Source: Mucilaginibacter endophyticus | Lineage (GTDB): Bacteria; Bacteroidota; Bacteroidia; Sphingobacteriales; Sphingobacteriaceae | Length of the DNA: 64,000 nucleotides | Direction: 5' to 3' | Assembly (NCBI RefSeq): GCF_003351025.1 | Contig: NZ_QPCG01000005.1 | Coordinates: 211,932-275,931 of the forward strand | In this document: one piece after another, positions 48,726 to 56,618 of the stretch | Numbering within the stretch: the first letter of the stretch is position 1 | How the letters are laid out: each line of letters starts with the position of its first letter | The notes under the pieces: model-generated | Told to the model about the DNA's origin: nothing | The model's database searches: none | The model's input: only the letters and a program-made list of their open reading frames with translations | Program-made: the position numbers and the translations under genes

Positions 48726-49403
48726 TTATTTAGTCATCCCCAAATTCTGCACATAAGCACCACCCACGGGCAACATAAAGCCATTAATGGTCACCTGGTG
48801 GCGTTCTATCTTATCAATTTTACTTACGGCGGCAATAAACGACCGATGGATCCTGATAAATTTTTCGGCAGGGAGTAGGTTTTCCACTTCGGTGATGGTC
48901 ATGCGGGTAACCACCTTGCTATCCTTCAGCATAAAATTGACATAGTTACCTGTGGCTTCCAGGTGATAGATTTCATCAAAATTAACACGTACCTGGTCGT
49001 AACCGGTTTTCAGGAAAATGTAATCCTTAACATCGGCAGTGTTCCTGAAATTGTAAAGCTCGTAGGCTTTATTGCAGGCTTTTATAAACCTGGTAAGCGC
49101 GAAAGGTTTTAATAAGTAGTCAACCGCGTCGAGCTCAAAGCTGGTTACAGCATGTTCAGTATAGGCGGTGGTGAATATAACCAGCGGCTTTTTGTTGAGG
49201 CACGTTAATAGGTCGATGCCCGAGATATCGGGCATCTTAATATCAAGAAATAGCAAGTCTACCTGTTCGCGCTGCAGGTAATCCATGGCTTTAAAGGCAT
49301 CAGTAAACTCGGCTTTCAGGTCAAGAAATGGCACCTTGGCGGCATGCGAGCGAATCACATCAAGCGCTATCGGTTCATCATCAATGGCTATGGCGGTAAT
49401 CAA
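48726..49403 (-). CDS. LytTR-type response regulator
   Basis: A 225-residue regulator. The receiver domain (about 1-120) shows AIAIDDEPIALDVI with the acidic pocket, the phospho-acceptor Asp54 in LLFLDIKMPDISG, the conserved Thr in IFTTAYTEHAV, and Lys in DYLLKPF. A LytTR DNA-binding domain follows at about 125-225 (IFLKTGYDQVRVNFDEIYHLEATGNYVNFML, FIRIHRSFIAAVSKIDKI). It is paired with the sensor kinase at 49407-50936: only three bases separate the kinase stop from the regulator start. The target genes are not known. Confidence 0.92.
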   Translation of the reverse strand: MITAIAIDDEPIALDVIRSHAAKVPFLDLKAEFTDAFKAMDYLQREQVDLLFLDIKMPDISGIDLLTCLNKKPLVIFTTAYTEHAVTSFELDAVDYLLKPFALTRFIKACNKAYELYNFRNTADVKDYIFLKTGYDQVRVNFDEIYHLEATGNYVNFMLKDSKVVTRMTITEVENLLPAEKFIRIHRSFIAAVSKIDKIERHQVTINGFMLPVGGAYVQNLGMTK

Positions 49404-49406
49404 AGC

Positions 49407-50936
49407 TTATTGTAGTTGTATAGTTAAATGTATGAAAAAATCCCTGGCACTTTCGCGGATCACCAGCTCATGTTTGTTAGGGTACAGGAGTATCAGCCGT
49501 TGTTTCACATTTTCCAGACCAATGCCGTTGTTATATTTTTCGGTATCGTTAAACACTTTTGGGTGGATGCTATTATGCACATCAAAGTAGAGCGTGTTTT
49601 CTTTGGTTTGCAGACTGATATTGATATGCGATGGTTGGCGCAGACTGATGCCGTGTTTAAAGGCGTTTTCAATAAAAGGGATTAGCAGCATGGGGGCAAT
49701 CTGCAGGGCGTTTACATGCTCTTCAATTTGTAGTACAATACTGATATCGGGCGATGTTTGGGTTCGTAGCTTTTGCAGGGCGATGTAGTTATTCAGGTAA
49801 TCGATTTCGCGTACCAGCAGTATTTTTTCCTGCATGTTTTCCTGTAGCATAAAGCGCATCATATCGCCAAGGCGCTGCACACCTTCAGCGGTGCGTTCGG
49901 CATTTTCCTGCAGGGCGGTACCATACAAAGTATTCAAGGCGTTAAACAGGAAATGCGGATTAATTTGTGAGCGAAGGAAGTCCAGATCTGCTGTCGAACG
50001 GCCGAGGGCGGTTTTTAAATAGGTGATTTCCTGGTTGCCAGCCATTTTGCGTTTGTAAACTATCCAGGCAAAAGGGCCGGTAATAAGCAGTTGTATACCG
50101 CAATTAAAACCGCCAACAATAAATGTTGGCTCCGATGATTCAAATATCAGGCTTGTTAAAATGCCTATTGGGATGCTGATCAGTAACATAACACCTGCAG
50201 TTTTAAGCAGGTAGTTGAAAATGCCACGATTTTTGGCCAACGTTTGCGGTATTAAACTGTAGAAAGACAAGGCGTAAATGCCTATAGCTACCGGTGCTAT
50301 AATTACGAAAGTAGTGATCAACTCAACCGGGAAATCGGCAAGCGCCATCATGAAGGCAACGATCATGCAAATCACAATCGCTATAATGCAATCGTGGGTA
50401 AGCACACGGTATTTGGCTTGTATTTTATCTACGTTACTTAACAGGAAATTTGCCGAATACTTGATCATGCTGTAAAAAGTAAGCATCATCATCACCCATA
50501 AAGCATACAGCACATTAGTTTTGAAAACAAGGTTATACACATAATCTGGAGACTTATGGTAAAACAGGTAGCCCTTTAGCCATGTATCGGTTATGCCAAA
50601 CAAGCCCCAAAGAGCGGTAAGAAGAGCTAACCCTAAAATGATGTGCCAGGCAATGCGCCGTTTTTCGGCTAAGGCCGGAATGATAACAAAGTTCCAAAGT
50701 AAAAAGGCACCATAGTATCCGGTATATCTGAATACCTCCGGAAAAAAATAAAATTTAGAGTACGAATAATGCAGGTGATAATTGTTGAACATGTACCTGT
50801 ATGGGGTCCATATTTCTTTATAGTTACTGTCGGCAACTTTGGTTAACAGCAGTATAAGTGCAAAAGCATAAATGGTGGTTGCGGCCCAAAATTCAATTTT
50901 GCCAAGGTTCAGGTTTTTTTTCAGCAGATCGTTCAT
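49407..50936 (-). CDS. LytS/YehU-family sensor histidine kinase
   Basis: A 509-residue membrane kinase. About eight hydrophobic segments occupy residues 1-280. The His_kinase domain follows with the phospho-accepting His328 in RSQINPHFLFNALNTLYG, and the catalytic ATP-binding part has APMLLIPFIENAFKHGI and NGIGLENVKQRLILLYPNKH. No extracellular ligand domain is obvious, so the signal may be membrane-related. Partner of the LytTR regulator immediately downstream. Confidence 0.92.
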   Translation of the reverse strand: MNDLLKKNLNLGKIEFWAATTIYAFALILLLTKVADSNYKEIWTPYRYMFNNYHLHYSYSKFYFFPEVFRYTGYYGAFLLWNFVIIPALAEKRRIAWHIILGLALLTALWGLFGITDTWLKGYLFYHKSPDYVYNLVFKTNVLYALWVMMMLTFYSMIKYSANFLLSNVDKIQAKYRVLTHDCIIAIVICMIVAFMMALADFPVELITTFVIIAPVAIGIYALSFYSLIPQTLAKNRGIFNYLLKTAGVMLLISIPIGILTSLIFESSEPTFIVGGFNCGIQLLITGPFAWIVYKRKMAGNQEITYLKTALGRSTADLDFLRSQINPHFLFNALNTLYGTALQENAERTAEGVQRLGDMMRFMLQENMQEKILLVREIDYLNNYIALQKLRTQTSPDISIVLQIEEHVNALQIAPMLLIPFIENAFKHGISLRQPSHINISLQTKENTLYFDVHNSIHPKVFNDTEKYNNGIGLENVKQRLILLYPNKHELVIRESARDFFIHLTIQLQ

Positions 50937-51020
50937 AGTGTTTTGAATTATGCCCGCAAGGTATAATGCACAATACTACTGAATAAATAAATGGGATGAA
51001 ACCGGATCCTGGTGGGATGA

Positions 51021-51109
51021 AGCCCCCTAACCCCCTAAAGGGGGAACGATAGTTGAAAATCACAACGCGGCGCAAATCAAAAGCACCCCCTTTAGGGGGC
51101 GGGGGGGGC
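51021..51109. repeat. Paired G/C-rich repeats, family E, overlapping the SirB1-like gene end
   Basis: AGCCCCCTAACCCCCTAAAG (51021-51040) with GGGGGAACGATAGTT and, at 51084-51108, CACCCCCTTTAGGGGGCGGG in opposite orientation. The second half encodes the last residues and stop of the SirB1-like protein. Confidence 0.75.
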
Positions 51110-51964
51110 ATCCATTATCTCCAGCAACTCATTCAACTCTCTTACCTTATCTGCAGAGCCAAGGTTTTCATACGCGCTGATGAGGTTACGGAGCACACGT
51201 TTAATGATATCGGTGTTAGAGCAGGGTTCGTAAAATTGCTTATCAAATTTGAGGTTAAGCTGTTTCAGGAACATATCTACATCGCGCCTGCCAAACAAGA
51301 AGCCTTTATTAAAGGCGTTAATATAAAACAGGATGCCACTTTCAAATTCGCTTTGCATACTTTCATCCAGATAGGCCAGGATGAAGTGTTGCGGCAGGTT
51401 TACGCCATATACCGGGATATCCAGTTTTTGCGCTATGATAGAATAAATGATGGCTAACGAAATCTGGTTGCCCTTTTTGGTTTCCAATACTTGGCTCAGG
51501 TAGCTGTTTTGCGGATCGAGGTGATTGGAGGTGTTGCCGCTGAAACCGTAGATGTTGTAAAATACATGGTTAATGAGCTTGATCTGCTCTTTCGGACTGG
51601 CCTCGTTCATCATTTGCAGCCAGATATCACGCTTAATGGCCTCTATCTGGTTGATGATCTTTTGCTCGTCAAGATCCGGGTATTGGTAACGGTTAATGAT
51701 CAGGATGCCTTGCAGCAGATCAAACGCCCCACTTTGGTTCCATAATTTCAGGTCGTTTTTAAGGCTGCTGAACTGTATTTCGTGTACCAGGTTGGCAATA
51801 CGCTCCTGTAAAATAGGGTCAAAAGCCTGCTCAAAAGCCGACTCAAGATAGCTGATAGCTTCGGCTCCATATGAAAACAATTTGTTATACACATGTTCAT
51901 AAATGCCGCTGTCCGGATCGTCCAGCAGGCGGATCAATGAATTAACTTCAGTTGGATTTATCAT
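51092..51964 (-). CDS. SirB1/transglutaminase-like protein
   Basis: A 290-residue protein of the SirB1 (Transglut_core2) family: N-terminal helical repeats (NSLIRLLDDPDSGIYEHVYNKLFSYG), a central segment LNSYLSQVLETKKGNQISLAIIYSIIAQKLDIPVYGVNLPQHFILAY near residues 145-195 that matches the transglutaminase-like core, and a C-terminal helical part. The usual catalytic cysteine position is replaced by Asn-Gln (KGNQISL), and the His of PQHFILAY is kept, so the protein may not be a protease. The final residues DAPPAP come from repeat DNA. Function unknown in detail. Confidence 0.78.
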   Translation of the reverse strand: MINPTEVNSLIRLLDDPDSGIYEHVYNKLFSYGAEAISYLESAFEQAFDPILQERIANLVHEIQFSSLKNDLKLWNQSGAFDLLQGILIINRYQYPDLDEQKIINQIEAIKRDIWLQMMNEASPKEQIKLINHVFYNIYGFSGNTSNHLDPQNSYLSQVLETKKGNQISLAIIYSIIAQKLDIPVYGVNLPQHFILAYLDESMQSEFESGILFYINAFNKGFLFGRRDVDMFLKQLNLKFDKQFYEPCSNTDIIKRVLRNLISAYENLGSADKVRELNELLEIMDAPPAP

Positions 51965-52008
51965 ACACTGTAATGCTAAAATACTAAACCTTTTCTATTT
52001 TTACAGCG

Positions 52009-52608
52009 ATGTATAATATAAGGTATGGGCTTAGTTATCTGCGGCACCGTTTTTTGGCCAATAACAGGCATGGCATACACTCTCCATTTGTTTACAAGCT
52101 GATTGATACGGTTATTTACGATTATACTTCCCAAAAAGTGTACCGTGATATCAAAGAAATTTGCAGGAAGCAACATTCTGACAAGAGTGTGATAAATACA
52201 CTACCCTTGAAATTTTACCGTTTGCTTTATCGGTTTGCTGTTTACTTTAAACCACAAACAGTATTGTTAGCTGATACAGCGGATTACATCACAGCGTTTG
52301 TTATCAAACAAGCTAACCCCGAAGTTAAAGGTATTTCATCTTCAACATCTGGCACTCGTCAGGCTGACATGATCCTGGCAGATGCCTTAAAACAAAACCC
52401 TGCCAGTTATCTTGAAAAGGTTATGCCATCCGTTCATGACGATACCGTTTTAATATTTACAAACATCCATCGCAACTCCGCAGCCCAACAATCATGGGAG
52501 CAGCTTAAATTAAATCAACAGGTTAGGGCTACTATCGATCTATATTTTATCGGGATGGTGTTTTTTAAACCGGGGATGAGTAAAGAGGATTTCAGGGTGA
52601 GGTATTGA
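52009..52608 (+). CDS. Degenerate class I methyltransferase-like protein
   Basis: A 199-residue protein. The opening RYGLSYLRHRFLANNRHGIHSPFVYKLID is typical of a Bacteroidota family of SAM-dependent methyltransferase-like proteins. The expected glycine-rich SAM loop is not visible: the corresponding region (KPQTVLLADTADYITAF) lacks the G-x-G pattern. The C-terminal half keeps IDLYFIGMVFFKPGMSKEDFRVRY, common in the family. It may be a non-catalytic or diverging member. It is divergent from the SirB1-like gene. Confidence 0.6.
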   Translation: MYNIRYGLSYLRHRFLANNRHGIHSPFVYKLIDTVIYDYTSQKVYRDIKEICRKQHSDKSVINTLPLKFYRLLYRFAVYFKPQTVLLADTADYITAFVIKQANPEVKGISSSTSGTRQADMILADALKQNPASYLEKVMPSVHDDTVLIFTNIHRNSAAQQSWEQLKLNQQVRATIDLYFIGMVFFKPGMSKEDFRVRY

Positions 52609-52616
52609 TAGCTTAT

Positions 52617-52733
52617 GTCTGAACTCGAATTAAACGAATTAATTGAATGGGCGGAATTTTGAAAAAATGGAATTCAGAAGAAAGCGGCATTCGATGAATT
52701 ATAAAAATTCGTTTAATTCGAGTTCTGACAGAC
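52617..52733. repeat. Inverted repeat, family F
   Basis: GTCTGAACTCGAATTAAACG at the left and CGTTTAATTCGAGTTCTGAC at the right are near-perfect complements, about 117 bases in all. Related to 27094-27227. It lies between convergent genes. Confidence 0.78.
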
Positions 52734-52737
52734 AACA

Positions 52738-53865
52738 TTAAAACGACTGCCCCAATCCAATATAAAATCCGGTTAATCTTTTTTCGTTAGGGATTTTCTG
52801 GCCTACGCCATAATCTACACGGACAGCGAGGCCTTTTTGAACATCAAAAAAGTAACGGAGGCCACCGCCGTAGTTTGGTTTTAGTTCCGAAGAACTGAAG
52901 CTGTTTTTAAAAACCTCACCGGTGCCGACAAAGCCTGCAAAGCCTATACGATTGCTTAGGCGGTAGCGCAGTTCGGCTTGTCCGGCTATCATGTTGCGGT
53001 CGCGAAAACGGCCGTTATAATAACCCCGCATCAGCTCGTCGCTACCCAGATCGGGCAGTAAATAAAATGGCGAAGCAGAACCGGTAAGGCTTTGTTCCTG
53101 CACATCGAGGCCAAGCACCCATTTAGGCGCAAGTAAAAAAAACTGCGAATATTCGATATTAAAGAAACCTCCCTTGTAATCGTTATTGCCAAACATGCCA
53201 TGTATAGCCTGGAAATAAGCACCTATAATAAGGCCTTTGGTGGTGTAAGTATTATTGTTCCTGTTATCAAATGTAATGGTAGGACCTATATATACGCTTG
53301 GCCCGCCTCCGCGATTTTCAACACGCGGATCGGTATAAAATATACCTGTTTTATCATCATCACTGAAATGGTAGTCCCATGCACCGGCGTTTATACCTGC
53401 GTATAAATTATCGGTGATCTTTTTTTCACCTGCAAAGTTTACTTTGAAACGTTTTTGACCAATCCTGTCGGAGTTGGCCTTTAAGGTATTATTACCAATG
53501 CCATAAAAATCAAAGGGGAAGTTGATATAACTCACGCCTGCCGTAAGGTGATAGGTATTGCCTGGAGTCCAGTAGCTGCTGGTAAGGCTTAAACGGCTTT
53601 GACCTTTGGTGGTTATAGTAGCGTAGGCAAAAACATTAGATACACGGGTATTGAGCTTGGATGTATCGGTGTAAAAAGATAACAATCCGGCGCCGCCAAC
53701 CTCAAGGCCGGTTTCGGGGGCCGAGCTTAAAACGGGTAATATAACAAAACTGCTTTTGCGTGTGGTATCTTTATCAAAATACATCCGCTTTACTACACGG
53801 GATATTTGCGAAAAGGCACCGGTTGAAATAGCGCACAAAAGCAATAAGGTAACGAGTTTTTTCAT
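52738..53865 (-). CDS. BamA/TamA-family outer-membrane protein (no POTRA domains)
   Basis: A 375-residue outer-membrane beta-barrel protein with signal peptide MKKLVTLLLLCAISTGAFSQ. The sequence has the surface-antigen (Omp85) barrel pattern: SLTSSYWTPGNTYHLTAGVSYINFPFDFYGIGNNT, GPTITFDNRNNNTYTTKGLIIGAYFQ, LMRGYYNGRFRDRNMIAGQAELRYRLSNRIGFAGFVGTGEVF and a final phenylalanine (GFYIGLGQSF). The RGY segment matches the conserved VRGF-like motif of the barrel loop L6. No POTRA domain precedes the barrel. It may be a passive porin or a partner of another secretion component. Confidence 0.85.
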   Translation of the reverse strand: MKKLVTLLLLCAISTGAFSQISRVVKRMYFDKDTTRKSSFVILPVLSSAPETGLEVGGAGLLSFYTDTSKLNTRVSNVFAYATITTKGQSRLSLTSSYWTPGNTYHLTAGVSYINFPFDFYGIGNNTLKANSDRIGQKRFKVNFAGEKKITDNLYAGINAGAWDYHFSDDDKTGIFYTDPRVENRGGGPSVYIGPTITFDNRNNNTYTTKGLIIGAYFQAIHGMFGNNDYKGGFFNIEYSQFFLLAPKWVLGLDVQEQSLTGSASPFYLLPDLGSDELMRGYYNGRFRDRNMIAGQAELRYRLSNRIGFAGFVGTGEVFKNSFSSSELKPNYGGGLRYFFDVQKGLAVRVDYGVGQKIPNEKRLTGFYIGLGQSF

Positions 53866-54039
53866 AGGTGTTTACGGTGGCTAATATAACCCATTTTGGT
53901 GTATAAGGTTCTGCCAACAATATTTTAAAATTAGGATGACATATAAGGACGAGGGTAGGGGTGAAGGGATGACAATTTCAGAACGAAATAGTTATAAAAA
54001 GATAAAGTTTCATTTAAAATTCAATTTAACTAAAATGTC

Positions 54040-54047
54040 TACTTTTG
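54040..54047 (+). promoter_or_regulatory. -7 promoter box upstream of the DHS-like gene
   Basis: TACTTTTG fits TAnnTTTG, 23 bases before the ATG at 54071. No TTG was found at the expected -33 distance. Confidence 0.5.
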
Positions 54048-54070
54048 CGCAGAAATTTTATTGAAATATT

Positions 54071-55051
54071 ATGAGCACTACAAGAGGACCTATTTCGCAG
54101 TTTATTGAAAGAAATTATCTGCACTTTAACGCCGCGGCATTAATGGATGCAGCTAAAGGCTATGAAACACACCTTGAAGAAGGCGGTAAAATGATGGTTA
54201 CCTTAGCCGGTGCCATGAGTACAGCCGAGCTGGGTATTTCACTGGCTGAAATGATTCGTCAGGATAAAATTGCTATCATATCATGTACAGGCGCCAACTT
54301 GGAAGAGGATATCATGAACCTTGTAGCGCACTCGCATTACAAAAGGGTACCTAACTACCGCGACCTGAGCCCTCAGGAAGAGTGGGACCTGCTTGAAAAT
54401 CATTACAACCGTGTTACTGATACCTGTATCCCGGAAGAAGAAGCTTTCCGTCGTTTGCAAAAACATATCCACAAAATTTGGAAAGATGCTGATGACAGCG
54501 GCGAGCGTTATTTTCCGCATGAGTACATGTACAAAATATTATTAAGCGGCGAGCTGGAGCAATACTATGAGATAGACCCTAAAAACTCATGGATGCTGGC
54601 TGCTGCCGAAAAGAACCTGCCAATTGTTGTACCGGGATGGGAAGACTCAACCATGGGCAACATCTTTGCTTCATACGTAATTAAAGGTGAGCTTAAAGCA
54701 TCAACCATGAAAAGCGGTATCGAATACATGGCATGGCTGGCCGACTGGTATACTAAAAATTCATCGGGCAAAGGCATTGGCTTTTTCCAGATTGGTGGCG
54801 GTATAGCGGGCGACTTCCCGATTTGTGTTGTACCTATGCTTTACCAGGATATGGAGATGCATGATGTTCCTTTCTGGAGCTACTTCTGCCAAATCTCTGA
54901 TTCAACCACATCATATGGTTCGTATTCAGGCGCTGTACCTAACGAAAAAATAACCTGGGGCAAGCTTGACATCCATACCCCTAAGTTTATAGTAGAGAGC
55001 GATGCAACCATTGTTGCACCACTTATTTTTGCCTGGTTACTAAAACAATAG
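54071..55051 (+). CDS. Deoxyhypusine synthase-like protein lacking the catalytic lysine
   Basis: A 326-residue protein of the deoxyhypusine synthase (DHS) superfamily. Family landmarks are MMVTLAGAMSTAELGISLAEMIRQDKIAIISCTGANLEEDI, VPGWEDSTMGNIFAS, and SGAVPNEKITWGKLD. True DHS uses a lysine in GGGVVKHH to form a covalent aminobutyl imine; here the stretch is GGGIAGDFPI with Gly247 at that position. Bacteria have no eIF5A substrate. Related bacterial proteins have been proposed to act in polyamine metabolism, but the reaction cannot be inferred here. It stands alone, upstream of the alternative complex III operon. Confidence 0.85.
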   Translation: MSTTRGPISQFIERNYLHFNAAALMDAAKGYETHLEEGGKMMVTLAGAMSTAELGISLAEMIRQDKIAIISCTGANLEEDIMNLVAHSHYKRVPNYRDLSPQEEWDLLENHYNRVTDTCIPEEEAFRRLQKHIHKIWKDADDSGERYFPHEYMYKILLSGELEQYYEIDPKNSWMLAAAEKNLPIVVPGWEDSTMGNIFASYVIKGELKASTMKSGIEYMAWLADWYTKNSSGKGIGFFQIGGGIAGDFPICVVPMLYQDMEMHDVPFWSYFCQISDSTTSYGSYSGAVPNEKITWGKLDIHTPKFIVESDATIVAPLIFAWLLKQ

Positions 55052-55303
55052 ATAAAATTTTATAATTAAAGTTGGATTGTAATTATTCCAAAAAAATGTC
55101 AAATGACATTAATATGCATTTAGCAGCGTTTAAACGCGGTTTTTTGTCTATTTAGAACGATTATAAATTATAGGTTGGTGTCATTTATGTGTCACCGATA
55201 GTGTATAAAATTATACTTTTGTGCCTGTAATTATCCGATGAAACATACATCTTACAACAGTTTCCATCATTAATATAAAAATTATTTAGCATAAATACAC
55301 TGT
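55052..55303. promoter_or_regulatory. Intergenic region with the probable act operon promoter
   Basis: A 252-base AT-rich gap. TACTTTTG at 55214-55221 fits the -7 consensus, 83 bases before the actA start, but no -33 TTG at the usual spacing was found. A GTTTAAACGCGGTTTTTTG stretch near 55129 is unexplained. Confidence 0.45.
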
Positions 55304-56581
55304 ATGAGAAGTTTCTCATTGATTCTTAAACAATTCTCAAGGTCGGTTTTACTGATTGCCGGGTTTGCTTTTTGGAGTTTATCTAATGCGTACGCGCAGA
55401 CTGACGCTGCTAAAGGCGAGGCCATTTTCAAGTCAAAATGTACTACCTGTCACAAAATCGAAAGCCGCTTAATTGGTCCGGCATTAGGTCCGCAACTTAC
55501 TGAAGAAACTGATGATAAATATCTTATCCAGTGGATCCAGAACAACCAGGCATTAATTGCTGCTAAAAACCCTAAGGCACTCAAAATTTACAATGAGTAC
55601 AACCAATCGGGTATGACCGTATTCGCTGACCTTAGCGATGCCGATGTTGGTAACATTATTACCTACGTTCGTAACACATGGAAAGAAGATCAGGCTAAGC
55701 CAGCTGCTGGTGCTGCTGCTCCGGGTGCCAAAGTTGAAAGCGGACCAAGTGATATGGTTGTTTTCGGTTTGATCGGTATCATCGTTATCGCTTTCATCGT
55801 TATCCTGGTATTAAACAAGGTAGTAGGTTCATTAGAGCGTATCCTGCTTAAAAACAAAGACCTTGTTATCGAGGACGAAGTTACTGCAGATGGCGCTGTA
55901 GCGGTTGACGCTAAAAAAGAGTTCATCGCCAAGATCCTTAAAAACAAAAAACTGGTATTCTTTATATTGGTTGCAGGTACTGTTGCTATGTGCAGCTGGG
56001 GTTGGGTTTCTTTATGGACTACCAACGTACACCAGGGTTACCAGCCGGTACAGCCAATTAAATACTCACACGAGTTACACGCCGGTATCATGAAAATTGA
56101 TTGCCAGTACTGTCACTCAGGTGCATACAAGTCAAAAAATGCTTCTATCCCATCATTGAACGTATGTATGAACTGCCACAAAGTTGTTAAAACTGAGTCG
56201 GAAGAGATACACAAGATCTATGACGCTTTGGGTTACGATCCAAAAACACAGAAGTATGACAGCACCCAGGCTAAACCAATCCAGTGGGTACGTATCCACA
56301 ACCTGCCTGACTTAGCTTACTTTAACCACTCTCAACACGTAAAAGTTGGCGGTATTAAATGTCAGCAGTGCCACGGTCCGGTACAGGAAATGAAAGAGGT
56401 TTACCAATACTCTCCGCTTACCATGAAATGGTGTATCCAGTGCCACAAACGTACCGAAGTTAACGGTAAAGGCAATGCTTACTATGACAGCATCCTGGCT
56501 GCACACGATAAGATCAAGAAAGGTGAGAAGGTTACAGCCGCCGTGTTAGGTGGTATCGAGTGCGGTAAGTGTCACTATTAA
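55304..56581 (+). CDS. actA: Alternative complex III subunit ActA with fused cytochrome c domain
   Basis: A 425-residue multiheme cytochrome of the menaquinol oxidising alternative complex III. A signal/anchor (1-31) precedes a monoheme cytochrome c domain with CTTCH at C46. Two membrane segments lie at about 148-172 (DMVVFGLIGIIVIAFIVILVLN) and 208-232. The pentaheme part then shows CxxCH at C267, C288, C353, C377 and C420. Six heme sites in total, one more than the classical pentaheme ActA. First gene of the actABCDEF operon; actB starts 37 bases later. Confidence 0.93.
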   Translation: MRSFSLILKQFSRSVLLIAGFAFWSLSNAYAQTDAAKGEAIFKSKCTTCHKIESRLIGPALGPQLTEETDDKYLIQWIQNNQALIAAKNPKALKIYNEYNQSGMTVFADLSDADVGNIITYVRNTWKEDQAKPAAGAAAPGAKVESGPSDMVVFGLIGIIVIAFIVILVLNKVVGSLERILLKNKDLVIEDEVTADGAVAVDAKKEFIAKILKNKKLVFFILVAGTVAMCSWGWVSLWTTNVHQGYQPVQPIKYSHELHAGIMKIDCQYCHSGAYKSKNASIPSLNVCMNCHKVVKTESEEIHKIYDALGYDPKTQKYDSTQAKPIQWVRIHNLPDLAYFNHSQHVKVGGIKCQQCHGPVQEMKEVYQYSPLTMKWCIQCHKRTEVNGKGNAYYDSILAAHDKIKKGEKVTAAVLGGIECGKCHY

Positions 56582-56618
56582 TAAAAAGAATTTTAGCATT
56601 ACAGTTTATACAGCTTAA

